Shown here in pieces: positions 1 to 6,532 of a DNA stretch of 7,429 nucleotides (positions are counted from its first letter, which is position 1; every line of letters begins with the position of its first letter). Source of the stretch: Spirochaetaceae bacterium (lineage in GTDB: Bacteria; Spirochaetota; Spirochaetia; Treponematales; Breznakiellaceae). Below the pieces are notes generated by a model. It was given only the letters and a program-made list of their open reading frames with translations. It had not been told where the DNA came from and did no database searches. The stretch covers positions 1 to 7,429 of the forward strand of contig JAITJK010000101.1 of NCBI GenBank assembly GCA_031278935.1. Direction: 5' to 3'. The translations under genes and the position numbers were made by a program.

Positions 1-155
1 CACCCTTCGGGCTGATTGATGTACAGCAGCATCAGCAGAAACCCTTCTGCCTTTTGCTCGGAAAGAAGGCTGTCTTTTCTTACGTTGTTCATCGTATAAC
101 AGCCGCTGAAGAGGAGCATACAGAACCCGATACTCCCAAGCCTTTTACCGAACAC
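1..155 (-). CDS. Predicted lipoprotein, 5' part only (runs off left edge)
   Basis: Only the first 51 codons are in the window, with no stop before the edge. From a GTG at 155 the protein begins VFGKRLGSIGFCMLLFSGC: a short basic n-region, a hydrophobic core and a lipobox-like FSGC with Cys19, so export and lipidation by signal peptidase II are predicted. The mature part starts YTMNNVRKDSLLSEQKAEGF and continues into a possibly helical segment (LLMLLYINQPEG). I chose GTG 155 because GGGAG (167..163) sits 7 nt upstream of it. An in-frame ATG at 179 would add eight residues (MRYGGRPS) and is possible. ATGs at 119 and 92 would shorten or lose the signal peptide. The gene overlaps the end of the upstream lipoprotein gene by 11 nt, so the two are probably cotranscribed and translationally coupled. 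I recognise no family; the function is unknown. Confidence 0.7.
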   Translation of the reverse strand, partial: MFGKRLGSIGFCMLLFSGCYTMNNVRKDSLLSEQKAEGFLLMLLYINQPEG

Positions 156-726
156 CGATGGTCTCCCGCCGTATCTCATAATCGTAAAAACCCACGGCTA
201 AACGCTGGTTGATTTCTTGTACCAGCCGCTCCATAACATCCCAAGCCTCGGTGTGCGGAACCATAGGCACGGCGCCCGCGGCTTGCGCTCTATCCGCAAG
301 GCTCTCCAAGTGGGGGTCAAGGCTCAAGGTCTCACCCCAAATCTGGTAGTGAGTATCCTCTACGCGGATATAGTACCGTACATACCGGCGCGCTTCTTTT
401 TCCGGCCCCGGTTCGCCGCCCGCGAGGAACACGAACAGCCCCATAACCAGGTCAAAACCGCGTAAAGGCTCCTCAACCCAGGGGGTTTCTAGGGTGTAAC
501 CCTGGAAGTCCAGGGCTTCCAGTAACGGAATAGGTTCGCCCCTAAACACCTCAAAAATTGCATCACGCATATCCTCGGCGGAAAGACCGGAGAAGGCTGT
601 GTATTGATACAATACGTGCACCTCCCGGGTACTAGCGCAGCCCGCAACCAGAATAAGGAGCGACCCTATTCCGGGAACTGCGGCCCTAAGCCCGCTCAGT
701 AAGCTCTTCTTTCTCCCGAATCTCAT
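145..726 (-). CDS. Predicted lipoprotein of unknown function (193 aa)
   Basis: The N-terminus has basic residues (RFGRKK), a hydrophobic stretch around residues 17-28 and a lipobox-like LVAGC with Cys30 as the predicted lipidated residue, so this is probably a membrane-anchored lipoprotein. The mature domain of about 160 residues is mixed and fairly acidic. It includes a hydrophobic patch, GFDLVMGLFVFLAGG (about 90-104), then an aromatic-rich stretch, RRYVRYYIRVEDTHYQIWGETLSL, which looks like beta strands, and a C-terminal helix-like WDVMERLVQEINQRLAVGFYDY. I recognise no domain. The ATG at 726 lies inside gltB, giving a 41-nt overlap, and the gltB stop falls within the signal-peptide codons. 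Upstream pairing to 16S rRNA is weak (GGAAG 4 nt before ATG), so coupling to gltB translation is likely. No better ATG, GTG or TTG start precedes the hydrophobic core. It probably shares the gltB transcript, but a link to nitrogen metabolism is not shown. Confidence 0.75.
   Translation of the reverse strand: MRFGRKKSLLSGLRAAVPGIGSLLILVAGCASTREVHVLYQYTAFSGLSAEDMRDAIFEVFRGEPIPLLEALDFQGYTLETPWVEEPLRGFDLVMGLFVFLAGGEPGPEKEARRYVRYYIRVEDTHYQIWGETLSLDPHLESLADRAQAAGAVPMVPHTEAWDVMERLVQEINQRLAVGFYDYEIRRETIGVR
163..167 (-). promoter_or_regulatory. Shine-Dalgarno deciding the GTG start of the left-edge lipoprotein
   Basis: On the minus strand the sequence reads GGGAG, then 7 nt, then GTG (155..153). The site lies inside the 3' end of the preceding lipoprotein gene, which fits an overlapping, cotranscribed pair. 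It favours GTG 155 over the upstream in-frame ATG at 179. Confidence 0.5.
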
Positions 727-3700
727 AGAGCTTCCGGTCCAGTTCCGCGAGCTTCATCTGTTGCAGCGCCCATTTATATTCCACCGGCAGCACCTTGACA
801 AATCGGGACCTGAAATCGGCCCACCGCTCCAGAATGGCCTTAGCATAAGCCGAACCGGTCCAGTACACGTGCTTCATAATGGTGTCTTTCACAAAGAGTG
901 CGTCTTCCTCGTTGTCCAAGCCCGAGATCTCCACCATGCCCTGGTTCAAAAAGAACTGGAAGTTTCCTTCTCGGTCCAGGACGTAGGCGATGCCCCCGGA
1001 CATACCGGCGGCGAAATTCCGCCCCACCTTACCCAGGACGACAAGCCGGCCCCCGGTCATGTACTCCGCGCAGTGATCCCCCGCGCCTTCCACCACCGCT
1101 ACGGCCCCGGAATTCCGTACGCAAAACCGTTCTCCCGCCACCCCTGCGGCGTACAGTTCTCCAGAAGTCGCGCCGTAGAGGACCGTATTCCCCACAATGA
1201 TGTTCTCCTCGGTCTTGAAGGACGAACCTACAGGAGGGGCCACCACGATCCGGCCACCAGAGAGCCCCTTGCCCAGGTAGTCATTGGTATCTCCCGCTAC
1301 TCGGAAGGTGATGCCTTTAGCCAGGAACGCGCCGAAACTCTGGCCTGCAGAGCCGGAAAAGTCCACGGTAACAAAGTTCTCCGGCAACCCTTGGCCACCA
1401 AAGCGTTTGGACACCTCGTAGGAGAGCATAGCCCCTACAGCCCGGTCGGTGTTGCGGATAGGGAACTGCAAGGCCGTAGGAATCTTCTTGTCCAGGGCCG
1501 CGAGGCATCGGTCGATGAGCTTCCGGTCCAAGACGTCTTTAAGGTTATGAATCTGATCCTGGACGCAGTGGATTTCCCGGCCTCCGGGCAGATCCGAAGG
1601 TCCCTCAGCCTTGTAGAGGAGTCGGGAGAGGTCCACTGCGGCGGACTTGCGCTTATCCCTGGGCCGCGCTCGCAAGAGCTCGGGCTTGCCGATAAGCTCG
1701 TCAAAGCGCCTGAAGCCTAAGGAGGCCATAATTTCCCGGGTTTCCTGGGCAATAAAGCGGAAGTAATTGATAAGATATTCGCTTTTGCCGGAAAACCGCT
1801 CCCGCAACACCGGGTCTTGGGTAGCAAGACCCATGGGACAGGTGTTTTCGTGGCACTTACGCATCATAACGCAGCCCAAGACAATGAGCGTCGCCGTGCC
1901 GAAACCGAACTCCTCGGCCCCCAGCATCCCGGCAATGACAATGTCTCGGCCCGTTTTAAGCTGGCCGTCGGTTTGCAGTCGCACCCGGCCGCGCAGCCCG
2001 TTTTGGACCAGCACCTGGTGGGTTTCGGCGAGGCCGATTTCCCAGGGCAGCCCAGCGTGGCGTATACTGCTTTGGGGGCTCGCCCCGGTGCCGCCATCAT
2101 ATCCGGAGATGAGGATGTTATCTGCGTGGGCCTTGGCCACCCCGGCGGCCACGGTACCTACCCCGCTTTCCGATACGAGCTTCACGCTGATCCGGGCCCG
2201 GGGATTGGCGTTCTTGAGATCGAAGATTAGCTCCGCCAAATCTTCTATAGAATAGATGTCATGGTGAGGCGGCGGGCTTATGAGGGTAACCCCCGGGGTA
2301 GAATACCGGGTTTTAGCTATCAGGGCGTCCACCTTATGCCCCGGAAGCTGGCCCCCTTCCCCGGGTTTGGCGCCCTGGGCAATCTTGATCTGCAACTCTT
2401 CCGCATTGGCCAGATATTCGCTGGTAACCCCGAACCGGCCTGAAGCCACCTGTTTGATGGCGCTCCGGGCCCAGGTCCCGTCGGCTCGCAGGGGAAAACG
2501 TTCAGGGTTCTCCCCGCCTTCCCCAGAATTGGACCGACCGTGGATGGAATTCATCGCGATAGCAATGGTCTCGTGGGCTTCCCGGGAAATGGAACCAAAG
2601 GACATGGCCCCGGTGGTGAAGCGTTTCATAATGGCCTCTACACTTTCCACCTCCTCAAGAGGAACCGCCGCCTGAGGACCGCCGGGAACCGTACCGGGCG
2701 GGGCAAAGTCCAAGAGCCCCCGGATCACGTGGGGGCTTTGGTTGAGGGCGTTCACGGACGCGGAAAACTGGGCGAACTTGGCCGGGTCGGCGGTACGAAC
2801 CGCCCACTGCAACAGGTGGATGGTGTCCGGGTTCCAGGCGTGTTTTTCCCCATGCTTACGCCACCGGTACTGGCCGGCTCCGGGCAGAAGCCAGGGAACT
2901 GGGTCCGATTCTGATATCGTATCCCCAGTTTTGGCCTGGGCTTCCCGGGCGGCCTGGTAGACCGCCACGGCCTCAGCTTCCAGTTCTGGGAATCCCGCGC
3001 CGCCGATCCGGCTCACGGTACCTCGGAAACACTTGGCGATGACCCCCGCTCCCAGACCCACGGCCTCAAAGACCTGGGCTCCCCGGTAAGAACGGAGGGT
3101 ACTGGTTCCCATTTTGGACATGACCTTGAGCATGGCTTTTTGCAGGGCCTTCCGATACTGTTTTCCCGCGTGGGCAAAATCTCCTACCCGCTTCTTGTCC
3201 GGCCCTCGGCAGAGAGCGGCTATGGAAGCCAGGGCGCCGTAGGGGACCACCAGGTCCGCGCCATACCCAAAAAGCAGGGCGAAATGCATGATCTCCCGGG
3301 GTTCGGCGGACTCGATGATGAGGGAACAGCGCATCCTCAGGCCTTCCTGGATGAGGGCGTGATGCACCGCTCCACCGGCTAAGAGGGCTGGAACCGCGCA
3401 ACGTCCCGCCTCAGTGAGACTCACCCGGTCCGAGAGGATCACCAAGGAAACCCCTTCCTTCACCGCTTTGACCGCCTCAGAGGCCAGGCGATCCAGCGCG
3501 GCTTCCAAGGCCCCTGCGCCTGCATCGGGGCCGGGGCTGTCGTTGTCCGGGAAGGAGGACACGTAAAAAGTAGCGTCCAGGGTGCGGGACCCAAAGGCTT
3601 CGGGCTTTAGGGCCTTGAGGCGGCTTAAATCCTCAGGGGTGAGGATAGGGTTGAGGACTTTGATCCGTCGGCAGTGGGCCTCAGTCTCGTCCAAGAGATT

Positions 3701-5392
3701 TTCTTGGGGGCCTACGAAACTGGTCAAGGTCATCACCAAATCTTCCCGGATGGAGTCAATGGGCGGGTTGGTTACCTGGGCAAAGACCTGTTTGAAATAC
3801 CCATACACCCGCTGAGGCTTGTCAGAGAAGATCGCCAAGGGTGTGTCGGTTCCCATGGAACTTGTGGGCTCCTGGCCGGTCTCGATCATAGGGATAAGCA
3901 ACCGCTCCCGGTCTTCTTGGGTATAACCTGCGGAACGCTCCATGAACAAGGTCTGCACCGGAGATAAATCCTCGGAAGGTTCCAGGGTTTCGGTCTGTTG
4001 CAAGGTGATGATCTGCTTGGTCCAGGTGGAATAGGGCTTTTTCAGGCACACCTCCCGTTTCGCTTCCTCATCGGGGATGATGCGGCCCTCTTTTAGGTCT
4101 ACCAAAAGGAGTTTTCCCGGCAGGAGCCGGCCTTTATAGGCCACTTCCCCAGCCTCAAAGTCCTGCACCCCCGTTTCAGAAGCCATGACAATGAGATCGT
4201 CTTTGGTAATGGTGTACCGGGAGGGTCTGAGGCCGTTGCGATCCAAGGTGCCCCCCACATACCGGCCATCACAAAACACCAGTGAGGCGGGACCGTCCCA
4301 GGGTTCCATCATACAAGCGTGGTATTCGTAAAAGTCCCGCAGTCCTTGGGGGATGGGGTTTTTCTGGTTCCAGGATTCGGGAATAAGCATCATCAGAGCG
4401 TGGGGGAGGCTGCGGCCCGCCATAACCAACAGCTCAAGCACATTATCGAAACTCGCGGAATCACTTTTGTCCGGCTCAATCACCGGCAAGAGGTCCTGAA
4501 TATCCCTGCCAAACCGGGGATGGGCCAACAGGGCTTCCCTGGCCTGCATCCAGAAGCGATTTCCCTTAACCGTATTGATCTCGCCGTTATGGGCCACCAG
4601 GCGGAAGGGCTGGGCCAGGGGCCAGTTAGGGAAGGTATTGGTAGAGAACCGGGAATGCACCAGGGCCACTGCGGTTTTCATGGCCTCATGGCGCAGATCC
4701 GGGTAATAGGCTTTAAGCTGGGTAGGCATGAGCATACCCTTATACACAATAATCCGGGACGAAAGGGAAGGGAAGTAGACGCTTTCCCCGGTCTTTTGCA
4801 GGTCTTTATGGGCGGAGAGGACTTTTTCGAGTTTCTTCCGAAAGAGATAGAGGCTGAATTCCAAGACGCTGATGGATTCGTCATCCTTCTGCGCCGCCTT
4901 TTTAGGTTGCAGCACCAGTTGTTTGACCACGGGCTCTCCCTTCCGGGCGATGGATCCCAGGACTTCCCGGTCCACCGGCATATCCCGCCACTGAGGGGCG
5001 TTAAAGCCCGTGCATTCCGCAGTCTCGGCTATGAGGTCCAGGATAGAGGACGCTGGGGTCGCGGCGGGTTTTCCAGAGCGGGAAAAAAACGCGAGCCCCG
5101 TGCCATAGGTTCCGGGCGGGGAAAGACCGGGAATCACCGTGGCATAGTAGTCATGGGGTATCTGTATCAGTACACCCGAACCATCGCCAGTTTTGTTATC
5201 CGCACTTTCCGCTCCTCGGTGCTCCATCCGTTCAAGGACCTCAAGACCCCGCTGTAGGATGCGGTGGGAAGCCCGTCCCTTAATATCCGCGACGAATCCT
5301 ATACCACAGGAATCATGCTCATCTTCCTTTTGGTACAGTCCTTGGTTCCAAGCCGGGAAGCACTGGTCTTGGCCCTCCTCATATTCACCCAT
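686..5392 (-). CDS. gltB: Glutamate synthase large (alpha) subunit
   Basis: GltB converts L-glutamine plus 2-oxoglutarate into two L-glutamate with reducing equivalents, completing the GS-GOGAT route of ammonia assimilation in the cytoplasm. The 1568-aa product (from ATG 5392) is full length. It has a short propeptide ending DEHDS, then the N-terminal nucleophile Cys29 in CGIGF of the class-II glutaminase domain (to about 430; HSRFSTNTFPNWPLAQPFR and HNGEINT are conserved). A central domain runs to about 780. The FMN-binding synthase domain (about 800-1230) carries SNSGEGGE, GAKPGEGGQLPG, SPPPHHDIYSIEDL and GYDGGTGASP. The [3Fe-4S] cysteines are Cys1174, 1180 and 1185 (C-X5-C-X4-C). The C-terminal GXGXG beta-helix domain (about 1270-1530) holds GSAGQSFGAF, NDYLGKGLSGG and MTGG. 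The linker between SGEGGE and SAIKQ is short, as in Bacillus-type NAD(P)H enzymes, without the insertion of ferredoxin-dependent GltS. No gltD is adjacent. A longer reading from TTG at 5398 is unlikely because that codon abuts the Shine-Dalgarno. Confidence 0.98.
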   Translation of the reverse strand: MGEYEEGQDQCFPAWNQGLYQKEDEHDSCGIGFVADIKGRASHRILQRGLEVLERMEHRGAESADNKTGDGSGVLIQIPHDYYATVIPGLSPPGTYGTGLAFFSRSGKPAATPASSILDLIAETAECTGFNAPQWRDMPVDREVLGSIARKGEPVVKQLVLQPKKAAQKDDESISVLEFSLYLFRKKLEKVLSAHKDLQKTGESVYFPSLSSRIIVYKGMLMPTQLKAYYPDLRHEAMKTAVALVHSRFSTNTFPNWPLAQPFRLVAHNGEINTVKGNRFWMQAREALLAHPRFGRDIQDLLPVIEPDKSDSASFDNVLELLVMAGRSLPHALMMLIPESWNQKNPIPQGLRDFYEYHACMMEPWDGPASLVFCDGRYVGGTLDRNGLRPSRYTITKDDLIVMASETGVQDFEAGEVAYKGRLLPGKLLLVDLKEGRIIPDEEAKREVCLKKPYSTWTKQIITLQQTETLEPSEDLSPVQTLFMERSAGYTQEDRERLLIPMIETGQEPTSSMGTDTPLAIFSDKPQRVYGYFKQVFAQVTNPPIDSIREDLVMTLTSFVGPQENLLDETEAHCRRIKVLNPILTPEDLSRLKALKPEAFGSRTLDATFYVSSFPDNDSPGPDAGAGALEAALDRLASEAVKAVKEGVSLVILSDRVSLTEAGRCAVPALLAGGAVHHALIQEGLRMRCSLIIESAEPREIMHFALLFGYGADLVVPYGALASIAALCRGPDKKRVGDFAHAGKQYRKALQKAMLKVMSKMGTSTLRSYRGAQVFEAVGLGAGVIAKCFRGTVSRIGGAGFPELEAEAVAVYQAAREAQAKTGDTISESDPVPWLLPGAGQYRWRKHGEKHAWNPDTIHLLQWAVRTADPAKFAQFSASVNALNQSPHVIRGLLDFAPPGTVPGGPQAAVPLEEVESVEAIMKRFTTGAMSFGSISREAHETIAIAMNSIHGRSNSGEGGENPERFPLRADGTWARSAIKQVASGRFGVTSEYLANAEELQIKIAQGAKPGEGGQLPGHKVDALIAKTRYSTPGVTLISPPPHHDIYSIEDLAELIFDLKNANPRARISVKLVSESGVGTVAAGVAKAHADNILISGYDGGTGASPQSSIRHAGLPWEIGLAETHQVLVQNGLRGRVRLQTDGQLKTGRDIVIAGMLGAEEFGFGTATLIVLGCVMMRKCHENTCPMGLATQDPVLRERFSGKSEYLINYFRFIAQETREIMASLGFRRFDELIGKPELLRARPRDKRKSAAVDLSRLLYKAEGPSDLPGGREIHCVQDQIHNLKDVLDRKLIDRCLAALDKKIPTALQFPIRNTDRAVGAMLSYEVSKRFGGQGLPENFVTVDFSGSAGQSFGAFLAKGITFRVAGDTNDYLGKGLSGGRIVVAPPVGSSFKTEENIIVGNTVLYGATSGELYAAGVAGERFCVRNSGAVAVVEGAGDHCAEYMTGGRLVVLGKVGRNFAAGMSGGIAYVLDREGNFQFFLNQGMVEISGLDNEEDALFVKDTIMKHVYWTGSAYAKAILERWADFRSRFVKVLPVEYKWALQQMKLAELDRKLYEIREKEELTERA

Positions 5393-5398
5393 GATCAA

Positions 5399-5405
5399 CT
5401 CCTCT
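5399..5405 (-). promoter_or_regulatory. gltB ribosome-binding site
   Basis: On the minus strand AGAGGAG is followed by 6 nt and ATG (5392..5390). This spacing supports ATG 5392. The in-frame TTG at 5398 begins immediately after the motif and could not use it. Confidence 0.8.
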
Positions 5406-5431
5406 CATAACAAAGCGCTTGTCGCTGCCCT

Positions 5432-5461
5432 AGTATGTCATAAAGCCTTCCCCGTATGCAA
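5432..5461 (-). promoter_or_regulatory. Weak candidate gltB promoter
   Basis: On the minus strand TTGCAT (5461..5456) is followed by an 18-nt spacer and CATACT (5437..5432), about 40 nt before the gltB start. The -10 matches the sigma-70 consensus at 5 of 6 positions but the -35 at only 3 of 6. It is the best sigma-70-like arrangement I found near gltB, but an activator or another sigma factor may be involved. I see no clear sigma-54 site. Confidence 0.3.
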
Positions 5462-5665
5462 CCCGCCACCATCTACCATACCATGACCACCTGTCGTATC
5501 CACGCCCAGGAGTCGTATTGGGGGCTGCGGGGTGCAGGAATAGGGCGTTCTAACGTCTGTCATGGCCAGCGCAACGAAGCAAGCCCGCCGAGCAACTACT
5601 CCCCTGGGTTGTTTCACTACGCCGTAATAATCTTCACCGGTGGGAAAACGGGTTCTATTTTCATA

Positions 5666-5695
5666 TTGACAAAGCTAGGACCCCGAGGGTATAGT
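5666..5695 (+). promoter_or_regulatory. Near-consensus sigma-70 promoter for the zur-like gene
   Basis: TTGACA (5666-5671) is a perfect -35. An 18-nt spacer follows, then TATAGT (5690-5695), which matches the -10 consensus at 5 of 6 positions. Transcription would be expected to begin near 5702, only about 11 nt before the ATG at 5713, so the leader is very short and carries little more than AGGT as ribosome-binding sequence. Such a strong promoter is typical of one held down by a repressor, here plausibly the gene's own product. Confidence 0.7.
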
Positions 5696-5712
5696 GAGGA
5701 CAGGTACACCCT
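5686..5712. promoter_or_regulatory. Imperfect dyad over the -10 and start region (candidate operator)
   Basis: AGGGTATA (5686-5693) and TACACCCT (5705-5712) are inverted repeats matching at 7 of 8 positions with an 11-nt spacer. The left arm covers most of the -10 and the right arm ends just before the ATG. A repressor bound here would block RNA polymerase. Fur-family sites are usually more AT-rich, so assignment to the zur-like product is a guess. Confidence 0.3.
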
Positions 5713-6141
5713 ATGAAACAGAACCGTCCGACCAGATATACCACCTCCCAGGGGAAACAGATCCTTGAGTACCTGGCGTCCCTGGGGGATACTCATGTTA
5801 CGGCTTACGAAATTGTCCGGCATTTCGCCGCCGCAGAGGTGGTCATCGGACAGACCACGGTCTATCGCCACCTGGAACGGCTGGCGGCGGAGGGGAAAAT
5901 CCGTAAATACCTGTTATCCGACGGTAGGAGCGCCTGTTACCAATATATAAGCGGAAGTACCGACTGCCGAGAGCATTTTCATCTGAAATGTGAACAGTGC
6001 GGCGCCTTGATCCATGTAGCGTGTACCCAGCTAGACCAAATGCAGGGGCATCTGCGGAATAAACATGATTTTCAAATCAACCTGCTGAAAACAACCCTGT
6101 ACGGCACCTGTGGAAACTGCCTCACGGCGGATAAGGCATGA
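5713..6141 (+). CDS. zur: Fur-family metalloregulator, Zur-like (142 aa)
   Basis: A complete Fur-family repressor of typical length. Residues about 5-80 form the winged-helix DNA-binding domain with the recognition helix in GQTTVYRHLERLAAEGKIRK (46-65). The C-terminal dimerisation and metal domain has HFHLKCEQCG (His88, His90, Cys93, Cys96), Cys104, His118 and a final CGNC (Cys133, Cys136). The two CxxC pairs are the structural zinc site; the His-rich HFH segment and nearby residues would form the sensory site. Fur, Zur, PerR and Mur are hard to tell apart by sequence alone. I call it Zur-like because the next genes include a ZnuA/ZinT protein, and because HFHLKC resembles Zur-type Firmicutes proteins rather than the HHDH seen in Fur. 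It probably represses its own promoter and the zinc uptake genes when zinc is sufficient. ATG 5713 follows a weak AGGT at 7 nt; GTGAGGA lies 12 nt upstream but would be mostly outside the predicted mRNA. Confidence 0.9.
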   Translation: MKQNRPTRYTTSQGKQILEYLASLGDTHVTAYEIVRHFAAAEVVIGQTTVYRHLERLAAEGKIRKYLLSDGRSACYQYISGSTDCREHFHLKCEQCGALIHVACTQLDQMQGHLRNKHDFQINLLKTTLYGTCGNCLTADKA

Positions 6142-6437
6142 GGTTTAGGATGCGGAGCGCGAGGAAGCTGTGCCTTATGGGGACCTTGAGTTTCATCCTG
6201 GGCTTCTTCATGGCCGAGACGACCCTTAGTGCCGGAGCGGATCATGTCTGCCACGGTGCGGATTGTCCTATCTGTTTACACATCCCTGGCGCGAAGCAGG
6301 TCTATCTTACCCCCATACTCCCCCACCACGGCCTTCCGGCACAGCGGACCGCCCCGGCGCTTATACCTGTCGGTTTGGCCCTAAACAGGGGCCTGTGTAT
6401 AAGCTCGGTACAACTAAAAGTCAAACTAAACCGGTGA
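6138..6437 (+). CDS. Small exported or membrane protein with a CHGADCPIC motif (99 aa)
   Basis: The start overlaps the stop of the regulator gene as ATGA, so it is very likely cotranslated with it. The N-terminus (MRFRMRSARKLCLMG) is basic and leads into one hydrophobic helix, TLSFILGFFMAETTLSAGA, a signal peptide or anchor. Just after it comes HVCHGADCPICLHIP: three cysteines (C-X4-C-X2-C) and two histidines, a plausible metal-binding or redox site facing the periplasm. The tail ends SSVQLKVKLNR. From memory, short proteins with a CxGxDCPxC motif after one hydrophobic segment and an LKVKL-like tail occur beside zinc or iron uptake genes in Firmicutes; I could not verify this here. A second ATG at 6150 has a better Shine-Dalgarno (TGAGG, 6 nt before) and would give 95 aa with the same topology. 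The function is unknown; a role in metal handling is inferred from context. Confidence 0.75.
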   Translation: MRFRMRSARKLCLMGTLSFILGFFMAETTLSAGADHVCHGADCPICLHIPGAKQVYLTPILPHHGLPAQRTAPALIPVGLALNRGLCISSVQLKVKLNR

Positions 6438-6466
6438 TCCGGCCCCTCTTCCTGTACTGTTGTTAC

Positions 6467-6485
6467 CAGGTACGTAGATTACCTG
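6467..6485. promoter_or_regulatory. 19-bp dyad upstream of the zinc-binding protein gene (candidate Zur operator)
   Basis: CAGGTA and TACCTG are perfect 6-bp inverted arms around a 7-nt spacer. The 19-bp span with a single central base (9-1-9) is the size of many Fur-family sites. The left arm also forms TACC-A-GGTA with the preceding bases (6464-6472). CAGGTAC recurs at 5701-5707 just before the regulator's start codon. I see no strong promoter in this 95-bp gap, so the dyad could control a weak local promoter or be coincidental. Confidence 0.35.
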
Positions 6486-6500
6486 AAGCTTACATTTTTG

Positions 6501-6516
6501 CCATACGAAAGTATGG
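6501..6516 (+). other. RNA hairpin with GAAA tetraloop before the ribosome-binding site
   Basis: CCATAC-GAAA-GTATGG forms a perfect 6-bp stem closed by a GNRA-type loop. It ends 2 nt before the AGGAG ribosome-binding site (6519-6523), which lies 9 nt before the ATG at 6533. There is no following T-run, so it is not a terminator. It may protect a processed mRNA end or influence ribosome access. Confidence 0.45.
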
Positions 6517-6532
6517 ATAGGAGTTATACGCA

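Larger units (their letters stand above)
5393..5712. other. Divergent intergenic region between gltB and the zur-like gene
   Basis: This 320-bp gap holds the gltB ribosome-binding site and weak promoter at its left end and the strong rightward promoter at its right end. Between about 5465 and 5615 I see no convincing gene, tRNA, riboswitch or terminator; the short open frames there lack a ribosome-binding site and recognisable protein. From 5615 on it becomes AT-richer. CGTAATAAT (5623-5631) resembles the left half of the Bacillus Zur box. There is a CACCGGTG palindrome (5635-5642) and an inverted repeat GAAAA/TTTTC (5644-5648 and 5658-5662) just upstream of the -35. These are candidate operator elements only. 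Confidence 0.6.

Noticed and set aside
761..1720. 319-codon open frame on the plus strand inside gltB
   Set aside because: It lies antisense to highly conserved GltB C-terminal sequence, and its translation looks like a reverse shadow with no recognisable domain or ribosome-binding site.
4319..5257. 312-codon open frame on the plus strand opposite the gltB 5' part
   Set aside because: It is a shadow of the conserved glutaminase domain on the other strand; its translation has no recognisable protein features.
5396..5398. TTG as the gltB start, two codons upstream of the ATG
   Set aside because: It directly touches the AGAGGAG motif, leaving no spacer, whereas ATG 5392 has 6 nt.
5456..5716. 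86-codon open frame in the intergenic gap
   Set aside because: It has no ribosome-binding site, no known motif, and runs through the strong promoter into the regulator start.
6431..6442. CCGG-TGAT-CCGG hairpin after the small membrane protein gene as a terminator
   Set aside because: The stem is only 4 bp and no T-run follows, so readthrough into the zinc-binding protein gene is more likely.
6263..6520. 85-codon open frame overlapping the small Cys-motif gene, as a sign of frameshift
   Set aside because: The 6138 frame keeps a continuous sequence through to an LKVKL-type tail; the other frame gives a Pro/Arg-rich sequence with no hydrophobic helix.
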